A DNA stretch of 64,000 nt from Spirochaetaceae bacterium (GTDB lineage: Bacteria > Spirochaetota > Spirochaetia > SZUA-6 > Bin103). The stretch spans positions 1 through 64,000 of the forward strand of contig JAPPNY010000147.1 in assembly GCA_028818385.1 (NCBI GenBank), read 5' to 3'. This document shows, one piece after another, positions 24,795-33,793 of the stretch. A model generated the notes under the pieces. It saw nothing but the letters and a program-made list of their open reading frames with translations. It was not told the origin of the DNA and ran no database searches. Each line of letters opens with the position of its first letter. Positions within the stretch are counted from its first letter, which is position 1. Made by a program: the position numbers and the translations under genes.

Positions 24795-27733
24795 CACCCG
24801 CGCTCCGCTTCGGACGCTCGATGGTCCGCAAGCCGTAGAATCGTCTCCAGGCGCACCAAACCCCAGATGCCATAGCGCTGCTTGAGTGCTTGGAACATGG
24901 CCGTCCAGTCCAGACCGTTGTGGGCAAATCCCAGTGACTGCGGGCCGGGGCCGGATCCGAGGTGCCACGCATCGACTCCCAGGCACCCCAGCAGTTCGTT
25001 CCCTGCCTCGTCCTCTTGGGGATCAGCAAAGTCAAAAAAGGGCCTCCCGAGCCCGTGATGCGTTCCGATCAGCCACAGCACGAGCTCAGGGTCCCGTGCC
25101 TGTGCGAACCGTGCGTGTACAAGCGCCATTCGGACCGACAGAGCTTCATGTCGCCATCCACTCGGAAGCCCGGACCGCACCCAAGCTCCCGGTGGAGAGG
25201 TCCTTCCGCTCTTGGCAAGTGGAGGACCGTCAGGACGATTCCACCGGTCGCCTCCAGCCAACATGGTCTGGAATCGGGCATCTGACTTCCCAGCATCGTG
25301 GAGGAACGCGGCGAGACTCACGTCGGCCGCGATCTTCGAAGAGAGCCCAAGCGTCCGCGCAAACGACTCCGCGTACGCTACAACGCTGTTGGTGTGGCAT
25401 TGCAATGCGACGGGCCGTGATGACGTATGCGAAAGTGTGTCGTCCTCGGTAGCCGCCCTTTGATCCCCTCCCGCGTCATCACGAAGACCGTGTGGGGCGA
25501 CCAGAATGACGCCAGCGTCATGCTGCGCATACGGGAAGTGACTCTCGATGCGGCTACCCTTGACGCGCTGGTTGAGTTCGGCGATCCTGAGCCGTTCCAG
25601 CTCCCTACGCACGTCCCGAACAGTGCCGTTAGCCGAAGGCTGGTCTTCGGGATACTCGGTTGGCTCTTTGGGGAGAACATCAAGCAACTCCTCCAGCAGC
25701 ATCGCGCCGTCGCTTGCTGCGAGCACGGCGGTTATGCGCTTCCAGGAAGCGTCGGCATCGGGCGGGACCATGTCGCGCGCGACCCGTACGGCATACCGGC
25801 GGCCTCGGTGAGCCCACGCCGCCTCGTCGCCCACGTCTGCGACGTGATCCCGACTCTCGGGTGCCCATCCGAACCTGTCACAGCCACCGTAGTGCGCGGG
25901 CACGACCAGCACGTCTCCAGGGCGCAGTTCAGCATGGCTTACCAAGCCGGTCCGCGGATCTTGCGATCCAGCCCATCGGAACGCCTTCCGTTCCGGATGA
26001 CTCCGCTCCACCTCAAGCGGCTCCGGTCGTTCCGGCACGTCCGCGACGTTCGCTAATCGGACATCGCGTTCTCCGCGCAGCCAGGCCGCCGCCGCCCAGA
26101 TCGGGACGTCGATCATCTCGGCTGCTCGTGGAGGCACCAGTTCAAGGATCGCTTTGAGAACGTCGCTGCGATCCCCCATATCGGCATCCGTGATGTCGCT
26201 CCGCCACACGAGGGAAACCTCTGCCGGTGAACGCTCCGTACCGTGCAGGAACAGACCCACCTCAGGGTCACTGACCGGGGGCGGCGACGTCTGCGACCAG
26301 AGGTCCAAGTAAGCAGGCATCAGTGTCGGTGGCTGGGCTCGGGGAGCGGCGAGCTCGGCAAGCTCGACGTCGCTCACCTTGAGTTGCCGGTCCAGCGCCT
26401 CCACGCCGAAATCCACGACGACTGCTGTCGCCATCGCGTTCAGCGCTTCCCAGGTCTTGCGGATCCGGTCGCCATACACGGGGTCATCTGTCTTCTGGGC
26501 CAAGCTCTCGCTCGTCACCAGGATTGCGCCTTCCGCGGTGATGGGTCGGCCGGCGCGGTTCAGCCGACCGAAACGCTGCCGCAGGGCATCGAATGAGGCA
26601 GCCTGCGTCACCAGTCCGTCGAGGTCGAGGTCAACCCCAACCTCCAGGCACTGCGTAGCGACCAGCATCATTGGTTCGGCATCCGCACGGTCGACCGCGC
26701 CCGTCCGAAAGGGAGCGAGTTTTTCTACGATCTGGTCTCTGGTCACATCTCGTGAGCGTCCGATCATCAGCAGGCACTCAGAGCCGTGGTCTTTGCTCTC
26801 GCTCAGCTTCTGAAACACTTCTCGGGCAAGAGCGACTCGGTTGACTACAACCCCCACGGCGGGAGACGACACGCCCGCACGTCGCAGGCCCTCGACCATC
26901 TCACACGCGGCGCGGGCAAATGCCTCGGCAGCATCGTTCCGAATCGGCTTCATCAGTCTGGCGCGCTTGGTGGCGTGCAGGCGTGCCTTTAGGACTGGGT
27001 CGGCTCGATCGCGAGGCCCCAGCGCGAATGGCCGCTTACCGGGTGCCCCAGGGGTGGCGGTCAGGACGACTGTCTTGATCCCGGCTCGGCCGACCTTGTG
27101 CACATCGCCCAGGGTCTTCCGGAAGGGCTCGGAGAGGTGGGCTTCGTCGAGCAGGATGAGACTGTCCTCACCGAGGAGCCCGGCATGGACTGGCTTCATG
27201 CGATCAGACACGCCGTATCCTCGAAATAACAATCGTGAACCTACTTGATCGACGGTGGAACAGAGGAGCGTTGGCTGGGTTGGTGTTCGCGCCCAGTCGT
27301 GTTCCAACGGTGCACCGCCACGGAGCCGGGCCGCTACCAGCGGTGGTGAGTCCGACCCGGAAAGCTGTTGCAGCCTCCGGGCTACCTCCTCCACCACGTT
27401 CCGTCCACTCGCCCGCGTGTGCGAAGGATCGGTCAGCGCGCGTTCTATCTTGTGGGCGCGTTCGTACGCATCGTCCACGACCAGGCGACGATCCACCACG
27501 AGGACGATCCGAAGCGCGGCAGCGGAGGGAGTATCCGCCCGCATAGCCAAATGGAAGACCGCCGCGTCCAAGGCCGCAGTCTTCCCCGCACCCGTCGGCA
27601 AGTCGAGAACATCTGGCCAACAGTCCTCCCGATCTAATCGCTCGACGAGAGACTGTTGCCAAGGGAATGGCGTATGACCGTGAATCGCCTGGAAGAACAT
27701 GGCGAAGTCGGTCGAGCTCAACGTCATCGTCAA
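24794..27733 (-). CDS. cas3: Cas3 helicase-nuclease, type I-G, HD domain C-terminal
   Basis: A 979-residue protein with an SF2 helicase first: Walker A LPTGAGKT (Lys51), DEAH at 196-199, TATPG, and motif VI QRFGRLNRAGRP. The HD nuclease is C-terminal, with HD at 812-813 in FLHDAGKSD, His861-type residue in GWRHEAL, the tandem His892-His893 in GTHHG and Asp970 in RLADH. The helicase-HD order is characteristic of the I-U/I-G Cas3 rather than the HD-helicase order of I-E. It unwinds and degrades DNA after Cascade binding. Overlaps with csb2 (4 bases) and the cas8u2-like gene (1 base) confirm co-translation. All motifs look intact. Confidence 0.93.
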   Translation of the reverse strand: MTMTLSSTDFAMFFQAIHGHTPFPWQQSLVERLDREDCWPDVLDLPTGAGKTAALDAAVFHLAMRADTPSAAALRIVLVVDRRLVVDDAYERAHKIERALTDPSHTRASGRNVVEEVARRLQQLSGSDSPPLVAARLRGGAPLEHDWARTPTQPTLLCSTVDQVGSRLLFRGYGVSDRMKPVHAGLLGEDSLILLDEAHLSEPFRKTLGDVHKVGRAGIKTVVLTATPGAPGKRPFALGPRDRADPVLKARLHATKRARLMKPIRNDAAEAFARAACEMVEGLRRAGVSSPAVGVVVNRVALAREVFQKLSESKDHGSECLLMIGRSRDVTRDQIVEKLAPFRTGAVDRADAEPMMLVATQCLEVGVDLDLDGLVTQAASFDALRQRFGRLNRAGRPITAEGAILVTSESLAQKTDDPVYGDRIRKTWEALNAMATAVVVDFGVEALDRQLKVSDVELAELAAPRAQPPTLMPAYLDLWSQTSPPPVSDPEVGLFLHGTERSPAEVSLVWRSDITDADMGDRSDVLKAILELVPPRAAEMIDVPIWAAAAWLRGERDVRLANVADVPERPEPLEVERSHPERKAFRWAGSQDPRTGLVSHAELRPGDVLVVPAHYGGCDRFGWAPESRDHVADVGDEAAWAHRGRRYAVRVARDMVPPDADASWKRITAVLAASDGAMLLEELLDVLPKEPTEYPEDQPSANGTVRDVRRELERLRIAELNQRVKGSRIESHFPYAQHDAGVILVAPHGLRDDAGGDQRAATEDDTLSHTSSRPVALQCHTNSVVAYAESFARTLGLSSKIAADVSLAAFLHDAGKSDARFQTMLAGGDRWNRPDGPPLAKSGRTSPPGAWVRSGLPSGWRHEALSVRMALVHARFAQARDPELVLWLIGTHHGLGRPFFDFADPQEDEAGNELLGCLGVDAWHLGSGPGPQSLGFAHNGLDWTAMFQALKQRYGIWGLVRLETILRLADHRASEAERG

Positions 27734-29169
27734 GCCCCGACTCGTCGGTAGAGTCCCAGCCCGGTGAACCGTCCGGCTCCAAGTAGTACGGGGCCGGAGA
27801 CTCTTTCTCCGAAATCGATGACGGCATGGATCAGCGATCGGCTTGCCAGCGGTTCGGGGACTCGCCAGCGTGTCCAGGGCGGCCCTCCGGACGCGGGCCG
27901 AGCCGGTGGAGATCCCTCAACTGCGGAGTGCTTGCCCGCCTGGATGTTTCCGGGATCAGGCCGAGGAAGACCGGAATTGACGCACGATTCCGCGATCAGT
28001 TCGCGGACTTCGGCGTCGTCGTGGCGCTTCAGGTGCCTGTCCAGGACCATGGGCGTGACGCTGGCCCACATCCGCGCGGCCTGGAGATATGGATCGGTAT
28101 CGAGCGACCGCTTCGTCAATTCTCCTGCCGGCGCGAGCCGCAACGGCCCACGAAGTGGCGCGGAACTCAGCTCCAGGACTCGCCGTTCCTGGCCCGGATC
28201 ATACGGTGCCACCTCTTCGAACGCGGCACGGAAGCCGGCGATCTCATGCAACTCGGTGCTCCGGGGAGGTACGAGCGCGAAACCGAACACCCGACCGTCC
28301 GCGTTCGCAAACCCCGCGAACGGCATAGGGACGATCGCAAGGTGCGGAGCTCGGGTAGGTGTCCCGTCGAGCGTGTGTCCCGAAACGATCTCCGGGATCG
28401 CATCACCCTTGCCGCAGCCGCGATAACCGCTCATCAGTGTCCGCCTCAAGACGCGGCCAACCAGCGGCGCAGCGCGGATGTCGGGCATCACACCGTCAAC
28501 CACCTCCAGGACCAACCAAGCAGGTAGACGAGGCTCCGGTTCTGGCGTGGGAGGGCCTGGGGCGGCGGCACCGGGCTGAATCATCGGCCGCGTCGGGTTC
28601 GCATCGTGAGCGCGCCGTAACTCCGCGAGCCGCCCGGGATACACCCGGCGCTTTGCGAGCGTGGGTGGATGGTTTACGGTCGAGGGTCCATCGCAACGGA
28701 AACGACAGCGCACCAAGCTCGCTGAATGGCCGAGGTAGCCGACATCCCGCGCCATCGCATCCAACTTCCCCAGCAACTCGGGCTCCGGCTCAGTGCTCCA
28801 GATCAGGGCTATTGTCGGATCTTCCAGGCAGGCGACAGGAAAGCGCCGCGCTTGGCGTGGCCGCATGTCGGGCATGACCCGCAGATAGGTCTTCTCCGCT
28901 CTGGACGACGTCGGATCGTTTGGGGGGACGAAAACGTCGGGTGCCGTCCGTGCCGCGCACTCCCCAGCGTGAATCGTCGGTGACGCTTGCGCTTCAAGCC
29001 ACTCCAATGCCGATCGCTCGTCGTGTCGTTCGCCACGCGCCGCCCAAGCGGAAACGAGCGCCGAGAAGACACGATCGGGCTGCGGCGGCCAGTCCGGCAC
29101 GCCACTCGCGGGTCCTCGTGCCGCTCGGCACACACCAGCAAGGAATTCGATCTCAAGGATCAGACTCAC
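27730..29169 (-). CDS. csb2: Csb2 (Cas5-Cas6 fusion-type RAMP, GSU0054 family)
   Basis: A 479-residue RAMP protein. The C-terminal segment 459-477, GPVLLGAGRFTGLGLYRRV, is the glycine-rich RNA-binding loop of Cas6-like RAMPs, and the middle contains LRRTLMSGYRGC and VFGFALVPP blocks of the GSU0054 family. In type I-G this protein is both the Cas5-like 5'-handle-binding subunit and the crRNA-processing nuclease. It would cut the array transcript at the base of the CCGTCGG/CCGACGG hairpin found in every repeat. It overlaps csb1 and cas3 by four bases each. Confidence 0.88.
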   Translation of the reverse strand: MSLILEIEFLAGVCRAARGPASGVPDWPPQPDRVFSALVSAWAARGERHDERSALEWLEAQASPTIHAGECAARTAPDVFVPPNDPTSSRAEKTYLRVMPDMRPRQARRFPVACLEDPTIALIWSTEPEPELLGKLDAMARDVGYLGHSASLVRCRFRCDGPSTVNHPPTLAKRRVYPGRLAELRRAHDANPTRPMIQPGAAAPGPPTPEPEPRLPAWLVLEVVDGVMPDIRAAPLVGRVLRRTLMSGYRGCGKGDAIPEIVSGHTLDGTPTRAPHLAIVPMPFAGFANADGRVFGFALVPPRSTELHEIAGFRAAFEEVAPYDPGQERRVLELSSAPLRGPLRLAPAGELTKRSLDTDPYLQAARMWASVTPMVLDRHLKRHDDAEVRELIAESCVNSGLPRPDPGNIQAGKHSAVEGSPPARPASGGPPWTRWRVPEPLASRSLIHAVIDFGERVSGPVLLGAGRFTGLGLYRRVGA

Positions 29170-30389
29170 TCGTCTTCGGCGTCCCCGCCAGCGGCATCCA
29201 ACGCCAGTTCACGGCTGCGCCGCACGATCTCAACCAACTTGGGCTGCGGCTTCAAGCTCAGTGGCTCAAACTGAAAGCCGGCTTCCTCTGCAGCGGCAAA
29301 CGCCTCCCGATAGAGGCTGCGCGCTCCTTCCCGGTCCAACTCAAGTCGCTCCGTGGAACCGTCGGCGCGGACGAGTTCCAGAGGAGCGCTCCCCTCACAC
29401 ACTAGGTCGCAACGCGATCTGAGCGCGTATCCGCTCACATCCTGCTCGGCAAGAGCGACCAGACCAAGAGCGGCGAGCAACGCACGGGCTGCAGGGTCAC
29501 GATCGCCGCCTCCGAAGCGCAGCCTCCTGAGCCCGGCCAATGTCAATACCGCCCGGTGTTCAGCATGGGCGCAGGTGACCCCCAGCGGCTGGACGGATGG
29601 AGCAATGTTTCCGTGGTTGATCTCCGATGGCCGGACCTTCCTAGCACCCTTGCCGGCTTCTCTCTGATCAGGGCTCCAACCAGATGGGCTCTTGAATACG
29701 TCAACCTTCCGGAGCACGCCTAGCGGATCGATACGACTCCCTGTGCGGCGACCTCCGGTCTGCGGCTCGGTCCGTCCTGTGCGACGGTCTGCCAGCACCT
29801 CTTCGACCGGGGTGTCGATTCCCATGATCTCGGACACAAACGCACGTGGGAACTTCGCACCCAGCCCGCCGCCCTCGCCCTGACTATGCCATGCTCCGAA
29901 GAGCAGCGCCGATGGTGAAATCTCCAGTAGGGGCGTGGCGTCCGCAGGGGTTGCGGCTGCGAGGCGCCGGCCCTGCTCGCTCTGCATGAAGGGAATACCG
30001 TCTAGGAGACTGTCGCGGAGTATTGCGTCGTACACTCGATGCGGAGCCTCCAGGGACGTGATCTGCTCCAGGGGCTGGAGCCCCACATCGCGGAAGTCCA
30101 CAGCCACGTGGGGCAATGGAATCCCGTCTTCCTCTGTGGCAGCCGCAAGCAGCGCCTCCTCCAACCGGTTCGCTTGGCTCTGCACGCTGTCGATAAGCAC
30201 GCACCAGACTTCCCTGCCGTCCATCCGGCGGCGCTCGAACACATGGCGCGGCGGATCTTCCCGCCGGTCGCCTGGATAGGTCGGCGGAAAGATCTTGTCG
30301 CCCTCGCCGCCCACCGGCTGTAGGCGACGAAGCCGTCGGATGGCGGCATGTTCCTCGATTGCTTCTCTGAGTGCTGATGCTGGTATCAC
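29166..30389 (-). CDS. csb1: Csb1 (Cas7-type backbone subunit, GSU0053 family)
   Basis: A 407-residue protein starting at GTG 30389, chosen because GGAGGGAACC lies directly in front and the start overlaps the stop of the small upstream ORF (GTGA). Family features are LQPVGGEGDKIFPPTYPG near the start, an SVQSQANRLEEAL block, LLFGAWHSQGEGGGLGAKFPR in the middle and a GVTCAHAEHRAVLTLAGLRR region. Csb1 forms the Cas7-like filament that binds the spacer part of crRNA. It is the first recognisable gene of the leftward interference operon. The frame is open for another 49 codons upstream, but that part has no family features. Confidence 0.9.
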   Translation of the reverse strand: MIPASALREAIEEHAAIRRLRRLQPVGGEGDKIFPPTYPGDRREDPPRHVFERRRMDGREVWCVLIDSVQSQANRLEEALLAAATEEDGIPLPHVAVDFRDVGLQPLEQITSLEAPHRVYDAILRDSLLDGIPFMQSEQGRRLAAATPADATPLLEISPSALLFGAWHSQGEGGGLGAKFPRAFVSEIMGIDTPVEEVLADRRTGRTEPQTGGRRTGSRIDPLGVLRKVDVFKSPSGWSPDQREAGKGARKVRPSEINHGNIAPSVQPLGVTCAHAEHRAVLTLAGLRRLRFGGGDRDPAARALLAALGLVALAEQDVSGYALRSRCDLVCEGSAPLELVRADGSTERLELDREGARSLYREAFAAAEEAGFQFEPLSLKPQPKLVEIVRRSRELALDAAGGDAEDE

Positions 30390-30604
30390 GGTTCCCTCCG
30401 AGTGTAGGCAGATGCATCCGGGCGCGGTGCGACAGACATGCCTTCCACGTGTCCGTCGGCTGGTGTCTCGACCTCTTCGGCGTATGACTCGCTTTCCACC
30501 CTTGTAGCTGACTCGGCGCGCATGGACTGCGAGCATCTCATCGACCTATGGAATAACGAAATACGGCTATGCATGGTACGTCTGACCGTCCGGCGATCCT
30601 CCAT
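30386..30604 (-). CDS. small leading ORF of the cas operon, unknown function
   Basis: A 72-residue open frame I do not recognise. Three things support it as a gene: an AGGGAGAA ribosome site six bases before its ATG, a good promoter ending about 40 bases upstream, and a stop that overlaps the csb1 GTG by four bases. The N-terminal 30 residues are rich in Arg, Ser and His, followed by an acidic stretch (ESESYAEEVETP). It could be a leader peptide coupling csb1 translation, a small regulator of the operon, or chance. Codon and residue makeup are less typical than those of the cas genes, so the call is tentative. Confidence 0.45.
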   Translation of the reverse strand: MEDRRTVRRTMHSRISLFHRSMRCSQSMRAESATRVESESYAEEVETPADGHVEGMSVAPRPDASAYTRREP

Positions 30605-30649
30605 GTTGGCTTCTCCCTGCGTTGGTATAGATGCCTACGGCGATGCTCA

Positions 30650-30678
30650 AACATACACGTTGCCTCAGTCTTGGTCAA
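30650..30678 (-). promoter_or_regulatory. sigma70-type promoter of the cas interference operon
   Basis: On the minus strand TTGACC (30678-30673) and TATGTT (30655-30650) are separated by exactly 17 bases. Transcription would begin near 30643, 39 bases before the small leading ORF and about 250 bases before csb1. Confidence 0.7.
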
Positions 30679-31007
30679 GTTGATAGGGTCATGATGTCCG
30701 GTGCGAGCTTTCCCTCTGCTTCCTGGTGCCCGCCCGGCTGTCCGTACGAGCGCATCTGGAGCTCAAGCCTGAGACGAGCAAATGAGGCCGAGGCCGAAAC
30801 CCCGGAATTGGCGCGCACCGCGTCTCATCTTGCCTACGGCGCTGCTCCCTGCAATGAAGGCCGTCGCCGCTCAGCGTGGGCGTGATGAAGATACAACCGT
30901 CGTTGCGGCAGGTCGAATCTCGATTGTCGCCGCACGTCACGCACGTCCCCTTGGTGCTGGGGTTACGGTCCCCAGGTGACCCGTGATGTCGGCGCGTGGC
31001 GCCAGGG
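30679..31007. other. intergenic stretch between the cas promoter and the cas2 remnant
   Basis: About 330 bases with no convincing gene on either strand. The open frames here have unlikely composition and no ribosome site. It holds the upstream side of the cas promoter and leads into the decayed cas2 copy. Confidence 0.5.
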
Positions 31008-31241
31008 GTCGCCAAGTCCGGAGGACCCTTAGAGGCTGGCGAAAGAGCTCAAGGCTATGGATCGGGCTACCGAGCGTGGGTCCTGCGCTCGGTTTTCCCG
31101 TGCCACACGAATCACAAGAGGCGCGCAACGCTCCTTGCGCGACTCGACGCTGGAATAGATTATGGTGAGGATCGCGTGGTACTGATGGATCTCGGCGTTG
31201 CCACCACGCCACCGTGTGTCGTCAGCTTCGGAAAGCCGTAA
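31008..31241 (+). pseudogene. decayed second copy of cas2
   Basis: The frame from 31008 ends with RATLLARLDAG, GEDRVVLMDLGV and VVSFGKP and matches the intact Cas2 at 33794 (RAELLARLAGV, GEDHVVLIDLGV, VVSLGKP) codon by codon from the Val-Ala pair that precedes the catalytic motif. The DNA of the YDISDPKRWRKVFK segment is also recognisable but shifted by compensating indels, so the catalytic Asp is lost and the protein reads KSGGPLEAGERAQ instead. The last 14 residues of Cas2 (from FHVMRREP) are replaced by a stop. Net length between the landmarks is the same as in cas2. This is a duplicate of the local gene or a remnant of an earlier adaptation module. Confidence 0.8.
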
Positions 31242-31264
31242 AGGACCAGCAGGCAATCGAACCA

Positions 31265-31549
31265 ATGCACTCCCTGATTGAGCAGCACCGCAGCGAGATT
31301 CTGGCGATCGCCGCGCGGCACGGGATCCGGGATGTGCGCGTGTTCGGATCCATGGCGCGGGGCGATGCCGATGAGACCGGCGACGTCGACCTGCTCGTGT
31401 CGCTGCCTCCGCAGAGGACCGGCCTCAGCCTCGGCGCGCTGCTGATGGACGTACAGGAACTCCTTCAACGACGCGTGGACGTGGTCACTGAGAACAGTCT
31501 CCACCCAGCCCTTCGTGAGCGGATCCTGCTGGAGGCGCAGCCGCTATGA
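31265..31549 (+). CDS. MntA-like nucleotidyltransferase antitoxin
   Basis: A 94-residue minimal nucleotidyltransferase. The motif VFGSMARG (27-33) followed by Asp40 and Asp42 in GDVDLLVSLP is the pol-beta-type active site. In the characterised MntA/HepT systems the enzyme silences its partner HEPN RNase by adding AMP to a tyrosine. The ATG at 31265 is used; an upstream in-frame ATG would extend into the cas2 remnant. Its stop overlaps the HepT start by four bases. It sits between the interference operon and the cas4-1/cas2 module. Confidence 0.85.
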   Translation: MHSLIEQHRSEILAIAARHGIRDVRVFGSMARGDADETGDVDLLVSLPPQRTGLSLGALLMDVQELLQRRVDVVTENSLHPALRERILLEAQPL

Positions 31550-31902
31550 ACCCCGGCATGGACTCTGACCGGGTATTCCTGGAGCACATTCGAGAGTGTA
31601 TCGAACGTATTCGTGAGTATACCGGCGGCGACCGATCCACCTTCTACGCTTCCCGTCTGGTTCATGATGCCGTAGTACGGAATCTGCAAACGCTGGCCGA
31701 GTCGACACAGCACCTGAGCGCAGCGATCAAATCCACGGAGAACGACGTTCCATGGCAAGCCATAGCGGGATTCCGAAACGTGCTCGTGCATGGGTACCTC
31801 GGCATAGACCTCGATGCGGTCTGGAGCGTTGTGGACCGGGACCTCCCTGAATTGGCGACCGCAGCCGGGCGAATGGCTCGCTCCGTGGAGGCCTCGGGGT
31901 AG
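31546..31902 (+). CDS. HepT-like HEPN ribonuclease toxin (DUF86)
   Basis: A 118-residue all-helical HEPN protein. The catalytic signature RNVLVHGY (Arg77, His82, Tyr84) has the Rx4HxY pattern of HepT toxins, in which the tyrosine is the modification target of the MNT partner. The gene order MNT then HEPN with ATGA overlap is that of a bona fide toxin-antitoxin module. It would cleave tRNA or mRNA when unmodified. Its place between the cas modules suggests either a chance insertion or an abortive-infection backup for CRISPR. Confidence 0.85.
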   Translation: MNPGMDSDRVFLEHIRECIERIREYTGGDRSTFYASRLVHDAVVRNLQTLAESTQHLSAAIKSTENDVPWQAIAGFRNVLVHGYLGIDLDAVWSVVDRDLPELATAAGRMARSVEASG

Positions 31903-32079
31903 GTCTCAAGCCGACGCCGACGACACGAGGCGGCCGCATCGAGAGACTCGCATCCAGCGCCGTTTCCTGCGCTGGGACCGCACCAACTCCCCGACCGTCG
32001 CGAACACCGCTCTTAAGACTGTAGACCGACACGACCGACATTGCATTGAAAGGGCTTCACCGCAGAGGCCCCGTCCGTC

Positions 32080-33789
32080 GTGGTGGATCAGGCAATCAAG
32101 CAGAACGGCGAGACGCAGAACGGGCCGGCCCCCGACACGCCCCTCATGCCGGCGCGCATGGTCAACGAGTACCAGTACTGCCCCCGGCTCGCGTATCTGG
32201 AGTGGGTCCAGGGCGAGTGGGCGGAGTCGGAGGACACCGTGGAAGGCCGCTACGCCCATCGGCGCGTGAACCGGGACGGCGGGAAGCTGCCGCCGCCGAG
32301 CGAGGTGGCGGGCGATGTCAGGCTGCACGCACGCTCGGTCACACTGTCGTCCGACGCGTTGGGGCTGATCGCGAAGATGGACCTCATCGAGTCCGAGGAC
32401 GGCTCCGTGATTCCCGTAGACTACAAGCGCGGCAGGCGGCCGCACGTCAAGGGCGGCGCCTACGATCCGGAGCGGGTCCAGCTCTGCGCGCAGGGGCTGC
32501 TCCTGCGCGAGCACGGCTACCAGTGCGACGAGGGAGTGCTGTACTTCGTCGCCAGTCGGGAGCGCGTTCGGATCCCGCTCGACGATGAGCTGATCCAGGC
32601 AACCGAAGCGGCGATCGCAGGTCTACGGAGCCTCGCGCAGAGCGGGACGATTCCCCCGCCTCTCAGGGACAGCCCGAAGTGTCCGCGCTGCTCGCTGGTG
32701 GGGATCTGCCTGCCGGACGAGATCAACCATCTGTCCCGATCCTCCCCCGAGCCTCGCCCGATCGCCGTCCCGAACACGGAGGCGCTGCCCCTCTACGTGC
32801 AGGCGCGCGGCGCCAAGATCGCCAAGTCCGGGGAGACCCTCGTGGTGACCATCGATGACGAGAAGGTGGCCACCGCCCGCCTCGCCGAGACCTCGCAGGT
32901 CGTTCTCATGGGCAGCATCTACGTCACCGCACCGTGCCTGCAGGAATTGATGTGGCGCGGTATTCCGGTGACATGGCACAGCCACGGCGGCTGGTTCTAC
33001 GGCCACACCGTCGGCAACGGCCACAAGAACGTGGAGCTCCGCACCGCGCAGTACCGGGCGAGCTTCGATGAGGCCACCTGCCTGCGCTTCGCCAAGGGCT
33101 TGGTGAGCGCCAAGATCCGGAACTGCCGCACGCTGCTCCGGCGCAACTGGAAGCGGTCGGACGACAATCGGGACGTGATGATCGAGCTCAAGGAGGACAG
33201 CCGCAGGGCCGACCGCTCGCAGTCGATACCCGAGCTGCTCGGAGTCGAAGGCACGGCGGCTGCGCGCTACTTTGGAGCGTTCCCGGCGATGATCAGCCCG
33301 AACGACTCGGAGTCGGCGGCGTTCGACTTCAAGAAGCGAAACCGCCGTCCGCCCACCGATCCGGTCAACGCCTTGCTGTCCTTCGCGTACTCGCTGCTGG
33401 TCCGTGCCTGGACGGTGACGCTGACGGCGGTCGGGTTCGATGCCTTCCGCGGCCTGTACCACCAGCCACGCTACGGCCGGCCGGCGCTGGCGCTCGACCT
33501 GATGGAGCCCTTTCGACCTATCGTCGCCGACTCTGTCGTGCTGCAGGTGATCAACAACGGCGAGGTGCGAACGACCGACTTCAAGTTCGCCGGGGAGAGC
33601 GTCGCGCTCACTCCCGACGGCCGGCGCAAGTTCATCGCCGCGTTCGAACGCCGCATGGATCACGAGGTCGTGCACCCGCTGTTCGGATACCGGGTGAGTT
33701 ACCGCCGTCTCATGGAGATGCAGGCCCGCCTGTTCGGCCGCTTTCTGCTCGGTGAGCTCTCCTCCTACCCGAACTTCCTGACCCGCTGA
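32080..33789 (+). CDS. cas4-cas1: Cas4-Cas1 fusion
   Basis: A 569-residue fusion typical of type I-G. The Cas4 half (about 24-215) has Fe-S cysteines Cys34, Cys201, Cys204 and Cys210 and RecB-type residues Asp102 and Asp114-x-Lys116 (VDYKRG). The Cas1 half (about 230-569) has the metal ligands Glu390 (VEGTAA), His461 (HQPRYGRP) and Asp473/Glu476 (LALDLMEPFRP). It trims and PAM-selects prespacers and integrates them at the leader end. GTG 32080 is the first start; GTG 32083 follows directly and the ribosome site is weak. The 177 bases before it contain no gene. cas2 starts four bases after its stop. Confidence 0.93.
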   Translation: MVDQAIKQNGETQNGPAPDTPLMPARMVNEYQYCPRLAYLEWVQGEWAESEDTVEGRYAHRRVNRDGGKLPPPSEVAGDVRLHARSVTLSSDALGLIAKMDLIESEDGSVIPVDYKRGRRPHVKGGAYDPERVQLCAQGLLLREHGYQCDEGVLYFVASRERVRIPLDDELIQATEAAIAGLRSLAQSGTIPPPLRDSPKCPRCSLVGICLPDEINHLSRSSPEPRPIAVPNTEALPLYVQARGAKIAKSGETLVVTIDDEKVATARLAETSQVVLMGSIYVTAPCLQELMWRGIPVTWHSHGGWFYGHTVGNGHKNVELRTAQYRASFDEATCLRFAKGLVSAKIRNCRTLLRRNWKRSDDNRDVMIELKEDSRRADRSQSIPELLGVEGTAAARYFGAFPAMISPNDSESAAFDFKKRNRRPPTDPVNALLSFAYSLLVRAWTVTLTAVGFDAFRGLYHQPRYGRPALALDLMEPFRPIVADSVVLQVINNGEVRTTDFKFAGESVALTPDGRRKFIAAFERRMDHEVVHPLFGYRVSYRRLMEMQARLFGRFLLGELSSYPNFLTR

Positions 33790-33793
33790 CCCC

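Noticed and set aside
30689..31015. Minus-strand open frame of 108 codons upstream of the cas promoter
   Set aside because: No ribosome site, atypical composition and overlap with the cas2 remnant.
32040..32065. CATTGAAAGG-like stretch before cas4-1 that resembles a CRISPR repeat end
   Set aside because: Only about ten bases fit, with no hairpin and no second copy; not a repeat.
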